DNA from: Terriglobia bacterium
GTDB taxonomy: Bacteria > Acidobacteriota > Terriglobia > Terriglobales > Acidobacteriaceae
Direction of reading: 5' to 3'
DNA length: 64,000 nucleotides
Assembly (NCBI GenBank): GCA_020072585.1
Contig: JAIQGL010000031.1
Location: forward strand, 38,398-102,397
Made by a program: the position numbers and the translations under genes. The notes under the pieces are model-generated. The model ran no database searches and was not told the origin of the DNA. It worked only from the letters and a program-made list of their open reading frames with translations. This document shows positions 11,691 through 20,715 of the stretch, in pieces; the stretch's first letter is position 1; the number at the start of each line of letters is the position of its first letter.

Positions 11691-12200
11691 CTACTGCGCA
11701 GGCGGCTTGCATGGATGCTGCGCGATCGCCGGCACCCGCTTACCTTTGGTTACGGTGGCGCACAGGCTCGGACGATAGTCCTTGCCGTCCCAGTCATATA
11801 CCGTTGTTTCCATTTTCAAAGGGCTCAGCTCAAATTGCCCTGTCAGGGACGGCATACCTCGTTTGACGATCTTCATCGGATGAAGTGAGGCGTATTTTTC
11901 ACGCAATGCCAGCCGGTATTCCAGGCCGTTGCGCAGATACACAAGAGCGTCACAATTGCTGGCGTGGCAATGGCATGGGCCCTGTACCAGCACAATTGAG
12001 CCCACCTGGTGACCGCCGGAGCGGATCGGCAGTCCTGTCAGCGTCGGTTCAGCTTCTTTCGCGTCAGTGGGCACGGCACACGCGGCATCCTTCAAAACGG
12101 CAGCCTTCAGCTCAGGTGGCAAGCTTTCCTGTTGTGCGGAGCACAGCATCATGGCTCCGCTAAGAAAGATAAAAAATATGAGGGTATTGAATTTTTTCAT
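11691..12200 (-). CDS. Small secreted hypothetical protein
   Basis: 169 aa from ATG 12200 (MKKFNTLIFFIFLSGAMMLC), a clear signal peptide, possibly a lipoprotein (SGAMMLCSAQ is not a good lipobox). The mature part has several Cys residues (CHCHASNCDAL, SLCATV, QHPC). The segment KMETTVYDWDGKDYRPSLC suggests a beta-rich fold. Function unknown. It sits 34 bp downstream of the CapA-like gene on the same strand. A longer reading frame upstream is rejected because the signal peptide fixes the start. Confidence 0.65.
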   Translation of the reverse strand: MKKFNTLIFFIFLSGAMMLCSAQQESLPPELKAAVLKDAACAVPTDAKEAEPTLTGLPIRSGGHQVGSIVLVQGPCHCHASNCDALVYLRNGLEYRLALREKYASLHPMKIVKRGMPSLTGQFELSPLKMETTVYDWDGKDYRPSLCATVTKGKRVPAIAQHPCKPPAQ

Positions 12201-12234
12201 CGGTCCCCTGGAAATCTGAATCCTTTTGCAGCTA

Positions 12235-13515
12235 TTAGGGGAAGATACCACACGCCATCGCGTTGGCCCGTTGCTCAAGCAGGTCCGGGGCGTTCGCGCA
12301 GGGTGGCGGCTCAGTCCCGGGCAGCCACAACTCGCCTTGCGGGCCCACCACGATCGCGGTCTGCTTAAAATCGGCATTGGAGAGAGAGCGCAGCACCGGC
12401 AGAACCTTCATTTCTGCATCCATCTTTGGTCCACCCGGCTTTTCTTGTTTCACGGGATAAACTTTGCCCCGCAAAAACGTACCGTCCAGGGCCAGATGCG
12501 CCTCCAGCACCAGAGAGAGTCCATTCTCCGCGCTCAGATTAAATGGCCCGTACGTAGCGAAGTTACCCAGTGAGTACGCGATCAGCTTGCCTCTGTATAT
12601 CTCCATGGCGCGCACCACGTGCGGCCCGGAGCCCAGCACCAGGTCAGCGCCTGCATCCATCGCGGCATGGGTAAACCTGCGCAGATCGCCGCGGTCTTCG
12701 CCCAGAAATGTGTCATCTCCTTCCAGTACGTGCTGGTGCGTCGCGCCTTCCGCCCCGCCGTGAAAACCCACAATCACCAGGTCTGACTCTGCTTTCAGCG
12801 CGCGAATGGCCTGCAATGATTCTTCCAGGTCCAGCAGGTTGTATGCTCCCGGATACGTCGCAAACGCAATGATGGCGACTTTGCGCCCCTTTACGGTGAG
12901 CCGCGCAATATCGCCAACTTCACCAGTATGTGCAATCTGCATCGCGTCCAGCACCTGCCGCGAGCTGGCGCGGCCCTCCAGGCCAAAGTCCATGGCATGA
13001 TTATTCGCCAGCCCCATCGCATTGAAACCTGCATCTTTCAGATACTTGCCATAACGTGTTGGCACGCGAAACGCAAAGCATCGGCCCGCCGCCTTGCCCT
13101 GGCATTTGGCTGAGGTCCCTCCATCGATGATTGGACCTTCCAGGTTTCCGTACACTACATCCCCGCGCTTGAGAAACGGCGTGACTTCAGTCAGCAAGTC
13201 CGCTCCATTGTTCGGAGGCAGCGTGGACTCATCAGGAAACGCAGTGCCCAGCATCACGTCACCGACGGCGGTGACAACGATCTCGTCGGCGTTCGTCGGC
13301 GTGGGCCGAGGCGGAAACGTCGGACTCGGTGTTGGAGCAGGGGACGGCGTAGCGGTCGGCGAGGGTATTTGCAGCTCTTCAAGCACTGGGCTCGGGGACG
13401 GCCTTGGTTTAGGATTTTCTATCTGACGCTGTGTTGTCTGCTGTGCGCCCAATCCTGCGCCAGCCGCCATGATCAGCGCCACAATCAACATCGTAACCGT
13501 TGCTTGCCTGTTCAT
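12235..13515 (-). CDS. CapA-like metallophosphatase-fold protein, secreted
   Basis: 426 aa from ATG 13515. Signal peptide, then a Pro/Thr-rich linker (about residues 30-70), then a PGA_cap/CapA domain: TAVGDVMLGT, YGNLEGPI, ANNHAMDFG, VGFHGGAE, GSGPHVVRAMEIY. CapA is named for poly-gamma-glutamate capsule export in Bacillus; many relatives are of unknown role, and no capB/capC gene is nearby, so a capsule function is not supported. It follows hutI with a 28 bp gap on the same strand. Confidence 0.85.
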   Translation of the reverse strand: MNRQATVTMLIVALIMAAGAGLGAQQTTQRQIENPKPRPSPSPVLEELQIPSPTATPSPAPTPSPTFPPRPTPTNADEIVVTAVGDVMLGTAFPDESTLPPNNGADLLTEVTPFLKRGDVVYGNLEGPIIDGGTSAKCQGKAAGRCFAFRVPTRYGKYLKDAGFNAMGLANNHAMDFGLEGRASSRQVLDAMQIAHTGEVGDIARLTVKGRKVAIIAFATYPGAYNLLDLEESLQAIRALKAESDLVIVGFHGGAEGATHQHVLEGDDTFLGEDRGDLRRFTHAAMDAGADLVLGSGPHVVRAMEIYRGKLIAYSLGNFATYGPFNLSAENGLSLVLEAHLALDGTFLRGKVYPVKQEKPGGPKMDAEMKVLPVLRSLSNADFKQTAIVVGPQGELWLPGTEPPPCANAPDLLEQRANAMACGIFP

Positions 13516-13543
13516 TCCCGGGTTCTTGCCTTCTGCGCCACAG

Positions 13544-14836
13544 CTACCCTCGACTCCATGCCGGTTGCCCGGCAACAATCATTCGATCACATCTGTCCCA
13601 GGCAAACCAATAAGCGATTTCCCTGTAATCGTTCACGTCGAACACCGCCAGGTCCGCGTCTTTCCCGGCCTCGATGCTGCCCTTGCGCGCTTGCAGGCGC
13701 AGCGCGCACGCGGCATTGATGGTGGTGGCTGCAATCGCTTCTGCTGGGCTCATCTTCATATGGGTGCACGCCAGAGAGATCACGAACGGCATGCTTGGCG
13801 TGGGAGAGGTACCGGGGTTGTAATCGGTCGCCAAGGCCACAGGAACACTAGCATCGATCAGCCTGCGCGCATCCGGATAGTTGCTGTGACCTAGAAAATA
13901 ATTTGCTCCCGGCAGCAGGACCGCGACCGTGTCTCCGCGCGCCAGCAGTGAAATGTCCTCCGGCTGTACGCAATCCATGTGGTCGAGCGAAGCCGGCTGG
14001 TGCTGCAACAGTGGCCCAAGGTTCGCCGCCGTGAACTGGCACACATGCGCGCGCGTTCCCACCCCATATTTGCGCGCTGCCGCCAAAACTCTTTCGGATT
14101 GCTCCTGCGTGAATGCGCCGCGTTCACAAAAAACGTCAACGTATTGCGCCAGCTTTTTTCGGGCCACCAGTGGGATTATCTCGTCACAGACCATCCGCAC
14201 GTACTCATTCGGCTTCTTCGCATACTCCTGCGGCACTACATGCGCTGCCAGCAAAGTGGCAACCACTTCACCTGGCCAGTGGCGCGCGGCATCGCGTATC
14301 GCCTCCAGCGACTTGACCTCATCTTCCAGGGTCAAGCCATAGCCGGACTTGGCTTCCACCACGCTGGTTCCCTGCTCCAGCATGGCGTTGAGCGCCGTCA
14401 GCACCTTTGTGCTCAGTTCGCCACGGCTCAACCTTCGCACCGCCGTGACACTGGAACGAATCCCGCCGCCCGCCGCCGCAATCTCTTCATAGCCCGCGCC
14501 GCTGATCCTCTTTTCAAAATCGACCAACCGTGGTTCCGCGAACACCGGATGCGTGTGGCAATCAATCAGTCCCGGAATCACGACCCGCTTCTGGCAGTCG
14601 AGTTCCTGCACTTTCTTTCGGTTCGTTTTGAGCCATGGATCACGCAGCAGTTCGCGCTGCGGGCCGGCGGCCAGAATCTTTCCTCCGCCGCACAGAACGG
14701 CCGCATCCTCTATGATGCCAATCTCGCTTAGCGCACGCCCCCGCCGTGGCGCAGATTCGCCACGCAGCGTAAGTAGCTGGCCGATGTTGGCTAGCAGCAG
14801 GTAACACGGCGATGCCGGCGCATTTTTCTTTACCAT
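13544..14836 (-). CDS. hutI: Imidazolonepropionase
   Basis: 430 aa. Third step of histidine breakdown: hydrolyses imidazolone-5-propionate to formiminoglutamate. Amidohydrolase fold with metal-binding HTH in PGLIDCHTHPVF, the family motif EAKSGYGLTLEDE, and ATDYNPGTSP near the C-terminus. ATG 14836 (MVKKNAPAS) is preferred: it has an AAGAG upstream; an in-frame start 21 nt further upstream is possible. hutU lies 3.2 kb away on the same strand, separated by four unrelated genes; hutH is not in the window. Confidence 0.95.
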   Translation of the reverse strand: MVKKNAPASPCYLLLANIGQLLTLRGESAPRRGRALSEIGIIEDAAVLCGGGKILAAGPQRELLRDPWLKTNRKKVQELDCQKRVVIPGLIDCHTHPVFAEPRLVDFEKRISGAGYEEIAAAGGGIRSSVTAVRRLSRGELSTKVLTALNAMLEQGTSVVEAKSGYGLTLEDEVKSLEAIRDAARHWPGEVVATLLAAHVVPQEYAKKPNEYVRMVCDEIIPLVARKKLAQYVDVFCERGAFTQEQSERVLAAARKYGVGTRAHVCQFTAANLGPLLQHQPASLDHMDCVQPEDISLLARGDTVAVLLPGANYFLGHSNYPDARRLIDASVPVALATDYNPGTSPTPSMPFVISLACTHMKMSPAEAIAATTINAACALRLQARKGSIEAGKDADLAVFDVNDYREIAYWFAWDRCDRMIVAGQPAWSRG

Positions 14837-14963
14837 TGCCAAACTCTTTCGTCTCAACTTGGCGATCTCGGCTGCGTATCGTCGCTGGGTATCGCCAGTT
14901 AAGATATCCGCTGGTGCCCTGGAAAAAGGTTTAACCTAAAAGACGATGCTTTAAGAGTACCAA

Positions 14964-16100
14964 ATGGTAATCCATAACTGGAAAGCTGGCAGGTCATTCA
15001 CAGCCAGAGTGTTCATGGTTCTGGTGTTGAGCCTGCTGTTTTCTGGACGCGCCGGCGCGCAAGCCGGCATCCAACCTGGCACTCAGGACATGTGGTCGTT
15101 TTTGCGGGAGCGGATCAAACTCACGAATGAGGAAATCGGAGGCCTGCAGCGGGGCAAGACCATCAGCAAGGTCTTGCCTTCTGAGAACCACGAGGTTGCC
15201 GTCTTTGGAATCGTACTGGTCAATGCGCCGGCGGACTTTTTTGTCGAACGCTTCCGCGACATCGAGTCTTACAAGAAGAGCACGGCAGTCCCGATCGTCA
15301 AGAAATTCAGCGATCCGCCGAGCATTGTGGATCTCGCACAGCTGGAGGTCGATCAGCAGGACTTCGATGCGCTCAAAAACTGCAAAGTAGGCGCCTGCGA
15401 CGTCAAGCTCCCTGCTCAGATAATCGAGCGCCTGCAAAAAGAAGTCAACTGGACTTCGCGCGACGCTCCCCGGCAGGTCAACTGGCTTGCCCGTTCGGCC
15501 CTGCTGGAATACGTGAAGCGGTATATCGCCGGCGGCAATGCAGCGCTCAGCGAATATAACGACAAAGAGAAACCTCTGCGCATTGCGGAAGAATTTGACG
15601 CCATCCTGGAAGCATCTCCTTATATCTACGATTACCAACCGCAATTTTACGAATACCTGCGAGCGTATCCGGAGAAGCACCTGGAGAATGTGGAGAATTT
15701 CATCTACTGGTCAAAAGAGAAATTCGGGCTGAAACCCGTGATCTCCGTGACCCATGTCAGCATCTACCGGCCTGAGCCGGGTCTCACCTTGATCGCTTCC
15801 AAACAGCTTTATGCCAGCCACTACTTTGAAGCCTCGCTGGGCTTGACGGTAGCGCGTGCCGCGCCGCAATCCCCAGGGACCGGCGGGCCGAGCTTTTATC
15901 TGCTCTACCTCAACCGTTCCCGGTCTGACGCCTTGCATGGCGGCTTCAGCGGAATGGTCCGCGGCAAGGTCAAAGACCGCAGTCGAAAGGGCGCGCAAGA
16001 AAGCCTGGAGAAGATCAAGCTTTCCGTGGAGCGTCTCTGGAAAGCCATAACAGCAGAGAGGAGAAACGTCGACGATGAAACATCGAGAGGAATACCTTGA
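14964..16100 (+). CDS. Secreted hypothetical protein
   Basis: 378 aa. N-terminal signal peptide (FMVLVLSLLFSGRAGAQAG). The mature protein begins with a helical region and continues with mixed alpha/beta sequence; near the C-terminus are SHYFEASLGLTVARA and SFYLLYLNRSRSDALHGGFSGM, which look like strands of a START/SRPBCC-like or lipid-binding fold, but I cannot prove this. Found in other acidobacterial genomes as I recall such sequences, with no known role. Divergent from hutI. It overlaps the start of a cupin fragment in another frame. Confidence 0.7.
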   Translation: MVIHNWKAGRSFTARVFMVLVLSLLFSGRAGAQAGIQPGTQDMWSFLRERIKLTNEEIGGLQRGKTISKVLPSENHEVAVFGIVLVNAPADFFVERFRDIESYKKSTAVPIVKKFSDPPSIVDLAQLEVDQQDFDALKNCKVGACDVKLPAQIIERLQKEVNWTSRDAPRQVNWLARSALLEYVKRYIAGGNAALSEYNDKEKPLRIAEEFDAILEASPYIYDYQPQFYEYLRAYPEKHLENVENFIYWSKEKFGLKPVISVTHVSIYRPEPGLTLIASKQLYASHYFEASLGLTVARAAPQSPGTGGPSFYLLYLNRSRSDALHGGFSGMVRGKVKDRSRKGAQESLEKIKLSVERLWKAITAERRNVDDETSRGIP

Positions 16101-16212
16101 ACGCAACCCCAAATTTTTTGATGGCAACATCAAGAAGATCGCCAAAAACAACCGGTTCTTCCGGCCGGTTCTTTACACTGGACCACACTCTAAGGATGAA
16201 TTACATTCCTGA
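16075..16212 (+). pseudogene. N-terminal fragment of a cupin protein
   Basis: Short frame of 45 codons starting ATG 16075, after AGGAG: MKHREEYLERNPKFFDGN and IKKIAKNNRFFRPVLYTGPHS. This matches the usual N-terminus of a single-domain cupin (NP.FFD.N...A..N..FR.VL.TG.HSQ), but the protein stops where the metal-binding barrel should begin. It overlaps the end of the 14964 gene (another frame) and the end of the yeiH-like gene (opposite strand). Likely a truncation produced when the downstream DNA was replaced. Family assignment is by eye. Confidence 0.45.
16150..16174 (+). terminator. Hairpin after the cupin fragment
   Basis: AACCGG (16150-16155) pairs with CCGGTT (16165-16170), then CTTT; weak terminator lying inside the cupin fragment frame. 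Confidence 0.4.
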
Positions 16213-17182
16213 GCACCAGAAACAGCGTGAGCGAAGCTACCAATATCCACAGGAAAACTCCTTGCAGTAAAGGACGAATGCCGACCTGCCGCAGCATATT
16301 TCGGGAAACACCGCTGCCAATCAAAAACAGAGTCGCTGTAAGTCCGAGCCTGCCCAGGCGTGAAAGCTGCGTGTACACACTGGAACCAGCCGCCAGATAA
16401 GTGTTGAGCATGGCCGCCAGACAGAAGAGCAGGATAAACCAGGGCCATTGGATTCTGGTTTTGTGTTTTCTGAACGCGGCGGTCGACAGGGACAGCGGAA
16501 CAATCCAAAGGGCGCGTGCCAGTTTTACGGTAGTGGCAATCGCCAGGGCAATGGCGCCGTACTTTGCCGCTGCTCCCACCACGGAACTTGTGTCATGAAT
16601 TGCCAAAGCCGCCCACAGCCCAAACTGCTGTTGTGACAGATGCAATGCCGCACCGATGGGCGGAAACGCAAGCAGCGCCACTGAATTCAAGACGAATACG
16701 GTCCCCAGAGAAACGGCAATCTGCTCGTCTGAGGCTTCTGTGATCGGGGCAACGGCTGCGATCGCGCTGCCTCCGCAGATCGCCGTGCCCGCGCCAATCA
16801 GGTATGACGATTTCGGATCGACCCGCAGCGCATTGCCAATCAGATACCCGGCCAACAGAGTTGCCGCTATGCCCACGAACGTATATACAAAACTGATTTT
16901 GCCTGTGTATATGATCTCATGCAGATTCATCCCGAACCCAAGTCCCACGACCGAGCCTTGCAGGAGCAACTTGGAAGCGAGGCGCAATTGATCGGGATAA
17001 GGATGGGCCACCGTGAGTCCGAATAAAAGTCCCAGAGCCAATGCCAAAGGCGGTGACAACAGCCCGCTACAGCACACAATAATGGCAGCGATAAAAAGAG
17101 CTTTGATGATGGCTTGCTGTAAATTCTCGGTTTCCAGGCAAGACTCCTGCATTGTCGGTTGTTCATCGGCGGCTTTCAGCAC
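16190..17182 (-). CDS. YeiH-family putative sulfate/anion transporter
   Basis: 330 aa with about nine to ten hydrophobic segments, inner membrane. Family motifs: LLSPPLALALGLLFGL near the N-terminus, GTAICGGSAIAAVAPI, and WALAIHDTSSVVGAAAKYG. These fit the UPF0324/YeiH family, annotated as putative sulfate exporters; substrate is not established. Starts ATG 17182. Convergent with the secreted protein at 14964. Confidence 0.85.
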   Translation of the reverse strand: MLKAADEQPTMQESCLETENLQQAIIKALFIAAIIVCCSGLLSPPLALALGLLFGLTVAHPYPDQLRLASKLLLQGSVVGLGFGMNLHEIIYTGKISFVYTFVGIAATLLAGYLIGNALRVDPKSSYLIGAGTAICGGSAIAAVAPITEASDEQIAVSLGTVFVLNSVALLAFPPIGAALHLSQQQFGLWAALAIHDTSSVVGAAAKYGAIALAIATTVKLARALWIVPLSLSTAAFRKHKTRIQWPWFILLFCLAAMLNTYLAAGSSVYTQLSRLGRLGLTATLFLIGSGVSRNMLRQVGIRPLLQGVFLWILVASLTLFLVLRNVIHP

Positions 17183-17421
17183 GGCCCCGTCGATTGTACT
17201 TGAGCGATCAGGGTCATCCGGTTAGTCGGCGGTCAGCGTTCATCAGCGATAAGGGTTTCTCCGCGTAGAGGAAGCCGCTTGATACATAGAGACGAACACA
17301 AGCTGGCCTGATCCACATATTTTCGGCGACTGGCTACGCCAACAGGCTGGTCGCCGATAACGGTTTCGTCATCGTCCGATACGGCCCTGTTGCAACTCCT
17401 TCACCGCACTCAAAACAACCG

Positions 17422-17943
17422 CTAAACCTTCACTACTTTTCGCTCAACTCCGCACCCGGAGCAATGCCAGCCACTGCCGATTACCAGCGGATAGCCGCAC
17501 AAGGGGCATACGGACTCATCAGCAGGTTGGACCTCCCTGAGCTTGTCTTTCAGACGCACATCCGGCTTGCTCTTCAGCGTGTGCCACAGTGCGGCGGCAA
17601 ATGCAATCGGAAGCCCAACGCGCATCGGCCACACCCAGGCATCATCTTCGGGCGGTAGAGCCCATGAAAACACGGCAAATAATGCCAGCACAACCACACC
17701 TGCCCATTTGAATCCTTTGCGCGTTCCCGGATGTGCATGGGGATCGCGGCCACAAACGGAGCAATGCCAGCGGCGCAAAAACCCAAGGGGTATTAGCGGT
17801 ACATAAAAGATGTGAACTACGTCAAACGTCCTGACCCGAAACGCGCGACGTGGCGCAGCGCAGGAGAGGCAGAAGTCATTGCGATAGGCCACGATCTTCC
17901 GCCCAAAACTATAGAGACCATGCAGGATAAACAAAACAGACAC
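17422..17943 (-). CDS. Zinc-ribbon membrane protein
   Basis: 173 aa. Three Cys pairs: CLSCAAPRR near residue 25, CSVCGRD near 60, and a C-terminal zinc ribbon CPLCGYPLV ... CSGCG. Two hydrophobic segments (about residues 78-95 and 105-120) suggest a small membrane protein with cytoplasmic zinc-binding ends. Function unknown. It lies 80 bp downstream of hutU on the same strand, so it might be transcribed with it, but nothing links it to histidine metabolism. Confidence 0.65.
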   Translation of the reverse strand: MSVLFILHGLYSFGRKIVAYRNDFCLSCAAPRRAFRVRTFDVVHIFYVPLIPLGFLRRWHCSVCGRDPHAHPGTRKGFKWAGVVVLALFAVFSWALPPEDDAWVWPMRVGLPIAFAAALWHTLKSKPDVRLKDKLREVQPADESVCPLCGYPLVIGSGWHCSGCGVERKVVKV

Positions 17944-18023
17944 TCCACCGTTTGGCGCATGCCCTTTGTGTCCCTTCGTGTCCTTTGTGGTTAAAGGGCT
18001 CCCTCGCCGCGCTCGGGATAGAA

Positions 18024-19700
<1,677 letters not shown>

Positions 19701-19752
19701 AACAAAATGGTAGCAGGATTCAACCGGATTGGCGTGGGAAGCAGCCTTTTGA

Positions 19753-19781
19753 TTTTAAAATTTCAAATTTGAAATTTAAAA
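19753..19781. repeat. AT-rich palindrome
   Basis: Near-perfect inverted repeat around TTTCAAATTTGAAA, flanked by TTTTAAAA and TTTAAAA, in an otherwise G+C-rich region. It lies just after the stop of the pseudopilin at 19796 and upstream of hutU on the same strand; it could act as a weak terminator or a binding site. Confidence 0.5.
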
Positions 19782-19795
19782 CTCTAAATTCCGTC

Positions 19796-20203
19796 TTACC
19801 AGGTGCTGTACGCGGTTCCCTCAGAGCTGATAAGGTTTGATCCGCTCTTCACGTCCGTAATGCCTGGGGCCGTCTGGTCAATGCTGGTGAGCACGTCTTC
19901 CTGCACCGTCTGCCAGGTATCAGCGGCATGGGTAAACGGGTCTTTGGGAATGGCGTGCAGGTAACCCGCGGTCACAATGTCATTCAAGTCCTGCGGCGCC
20001 TTGCTCTTGTCTTGCGTGTATTGGTCAATGGCCTGGCGCATGCTGAACAGGTCCTGCTTCAGCACCGCTTCATTCGCATGCAGGATGTGTATTTTGTAAA
20101 TCGGCACCATCACACCCAGCAAAATGGAGATCATGGCGCACACGATGATCATCTCGATCAGCGTGAAGCCGCGTTGCTGCTTACTCTTGGATGCACCAAT
20201 CAT
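19796..20203 (-). CDS. Type II secretion/type IV pilus-like pseudopilin (GspG-like)
   Basis: 135 aa. Type III signal: short basic leader, then cleavage site GFTLIEMIIVCAMISILLG, with Glu5 conserved. The C-terminal half (KAPQDLNDIVTAGYLHAIPKDPFT) has the GspG pattern. It would be processed by a prepilin peptidase and assemble into a (pseudo)pilus. It follows the next pseudopilin with only 6 bp between them and shares an operon with the secretin upstream. Confidence 0.88.
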   Translation of the reverse strand: MIGASKSKQQRGFTLIEMIIVCAMISILLGVMVPIYKIHILHANEAVLKQDLFSMRQAIDQYTQDKSKAPQDLNDIVTAGYLHAIPKDPFTHAADTWQTVQEDVLTSIDQTAPGITDVKSGSNLISSEGTAYSTW

Positions 20204-20209
20204 AGATAT

Positions 20210-20698
20210 TTACCAATCCTTGTATTTCTGGCCGTTCAACGCCGTGCCGGTGGATTTTGTATACACATCAAACACGTTTTGTCCGCCCCACGAATCTGAC
20301 TGGGGATCGTCCTGCATGGAACGCATGCCCCAATCGGTGTTCCCGGTCATTGGATCCACTGGGATCTTGCGGAGAAAGCGCAGCTTCTTTCCGCCCGCAA
20401 TCTCCACGCCGTTGACCAGCGTATCCATATCTGGAGGATACCCTTCCGAACCCAGCTTCTGCTGAAAGGCGTTCCTATCCGCCGCGTCCTTGTAGCGATC
20501 AATGGCAGACCGCATCTCCCACAGAGCGCGATGCAGCTCGACTTCCCGCTGCCGCTTTACGCTTACTTTCATGATGGGGACTGCCGCCCCCATCAGGATC
20601 AGCAGAATCGTGATTACCACGATCATTTCCAGCAGCGTTACTCCGCGCTGCCTTCTCCAGATACCGCGGTTCGCCAGATCGATCTGCCTCAACTTCAT
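20210..20698 (-). CDS. Type II secretion-like pseudopilin
   Basis: 162 aa from ATG 20698 (MKLRQIDLANRG). Prepilin N-terminus GVTLLEMIVVITILLILMGA with Glu5. The mature part continues LWEMRSAIDRYKDAADR and has the GspG-like YPPDMDTLVNGVE. The 12 nt longer frame (TTG) is less likely. Directly downstream of the secretin-cohesin gene (17 bp), 6 bp before the other pseudopilin. Confidence 0.88.
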   Translation of the reverse strand: MKLRQIDLANRGIWRRQRGVTLLEMIVVITILLILMGAAVPIMKVSVKRQREVELHRALWEMRSAIDRYKDAADRNAFQQKLGSEGYPPDMDTLVNGVEIAGGKKLRFLRKIPVDPMTGNTDWGMRSMQDDPQSDSWGGQNVFDVYTKSTGTALNGQKYKDW

Positions 20699-20715
20699 GC
20701 TTACCTTCAAGACTT

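Noticed and set aside
12235..13515. Capsule biosynthesis role for the CapA-like protein
   Set aside because: No capB, capC or other polymer genes lie nearby; only the domain supports it.
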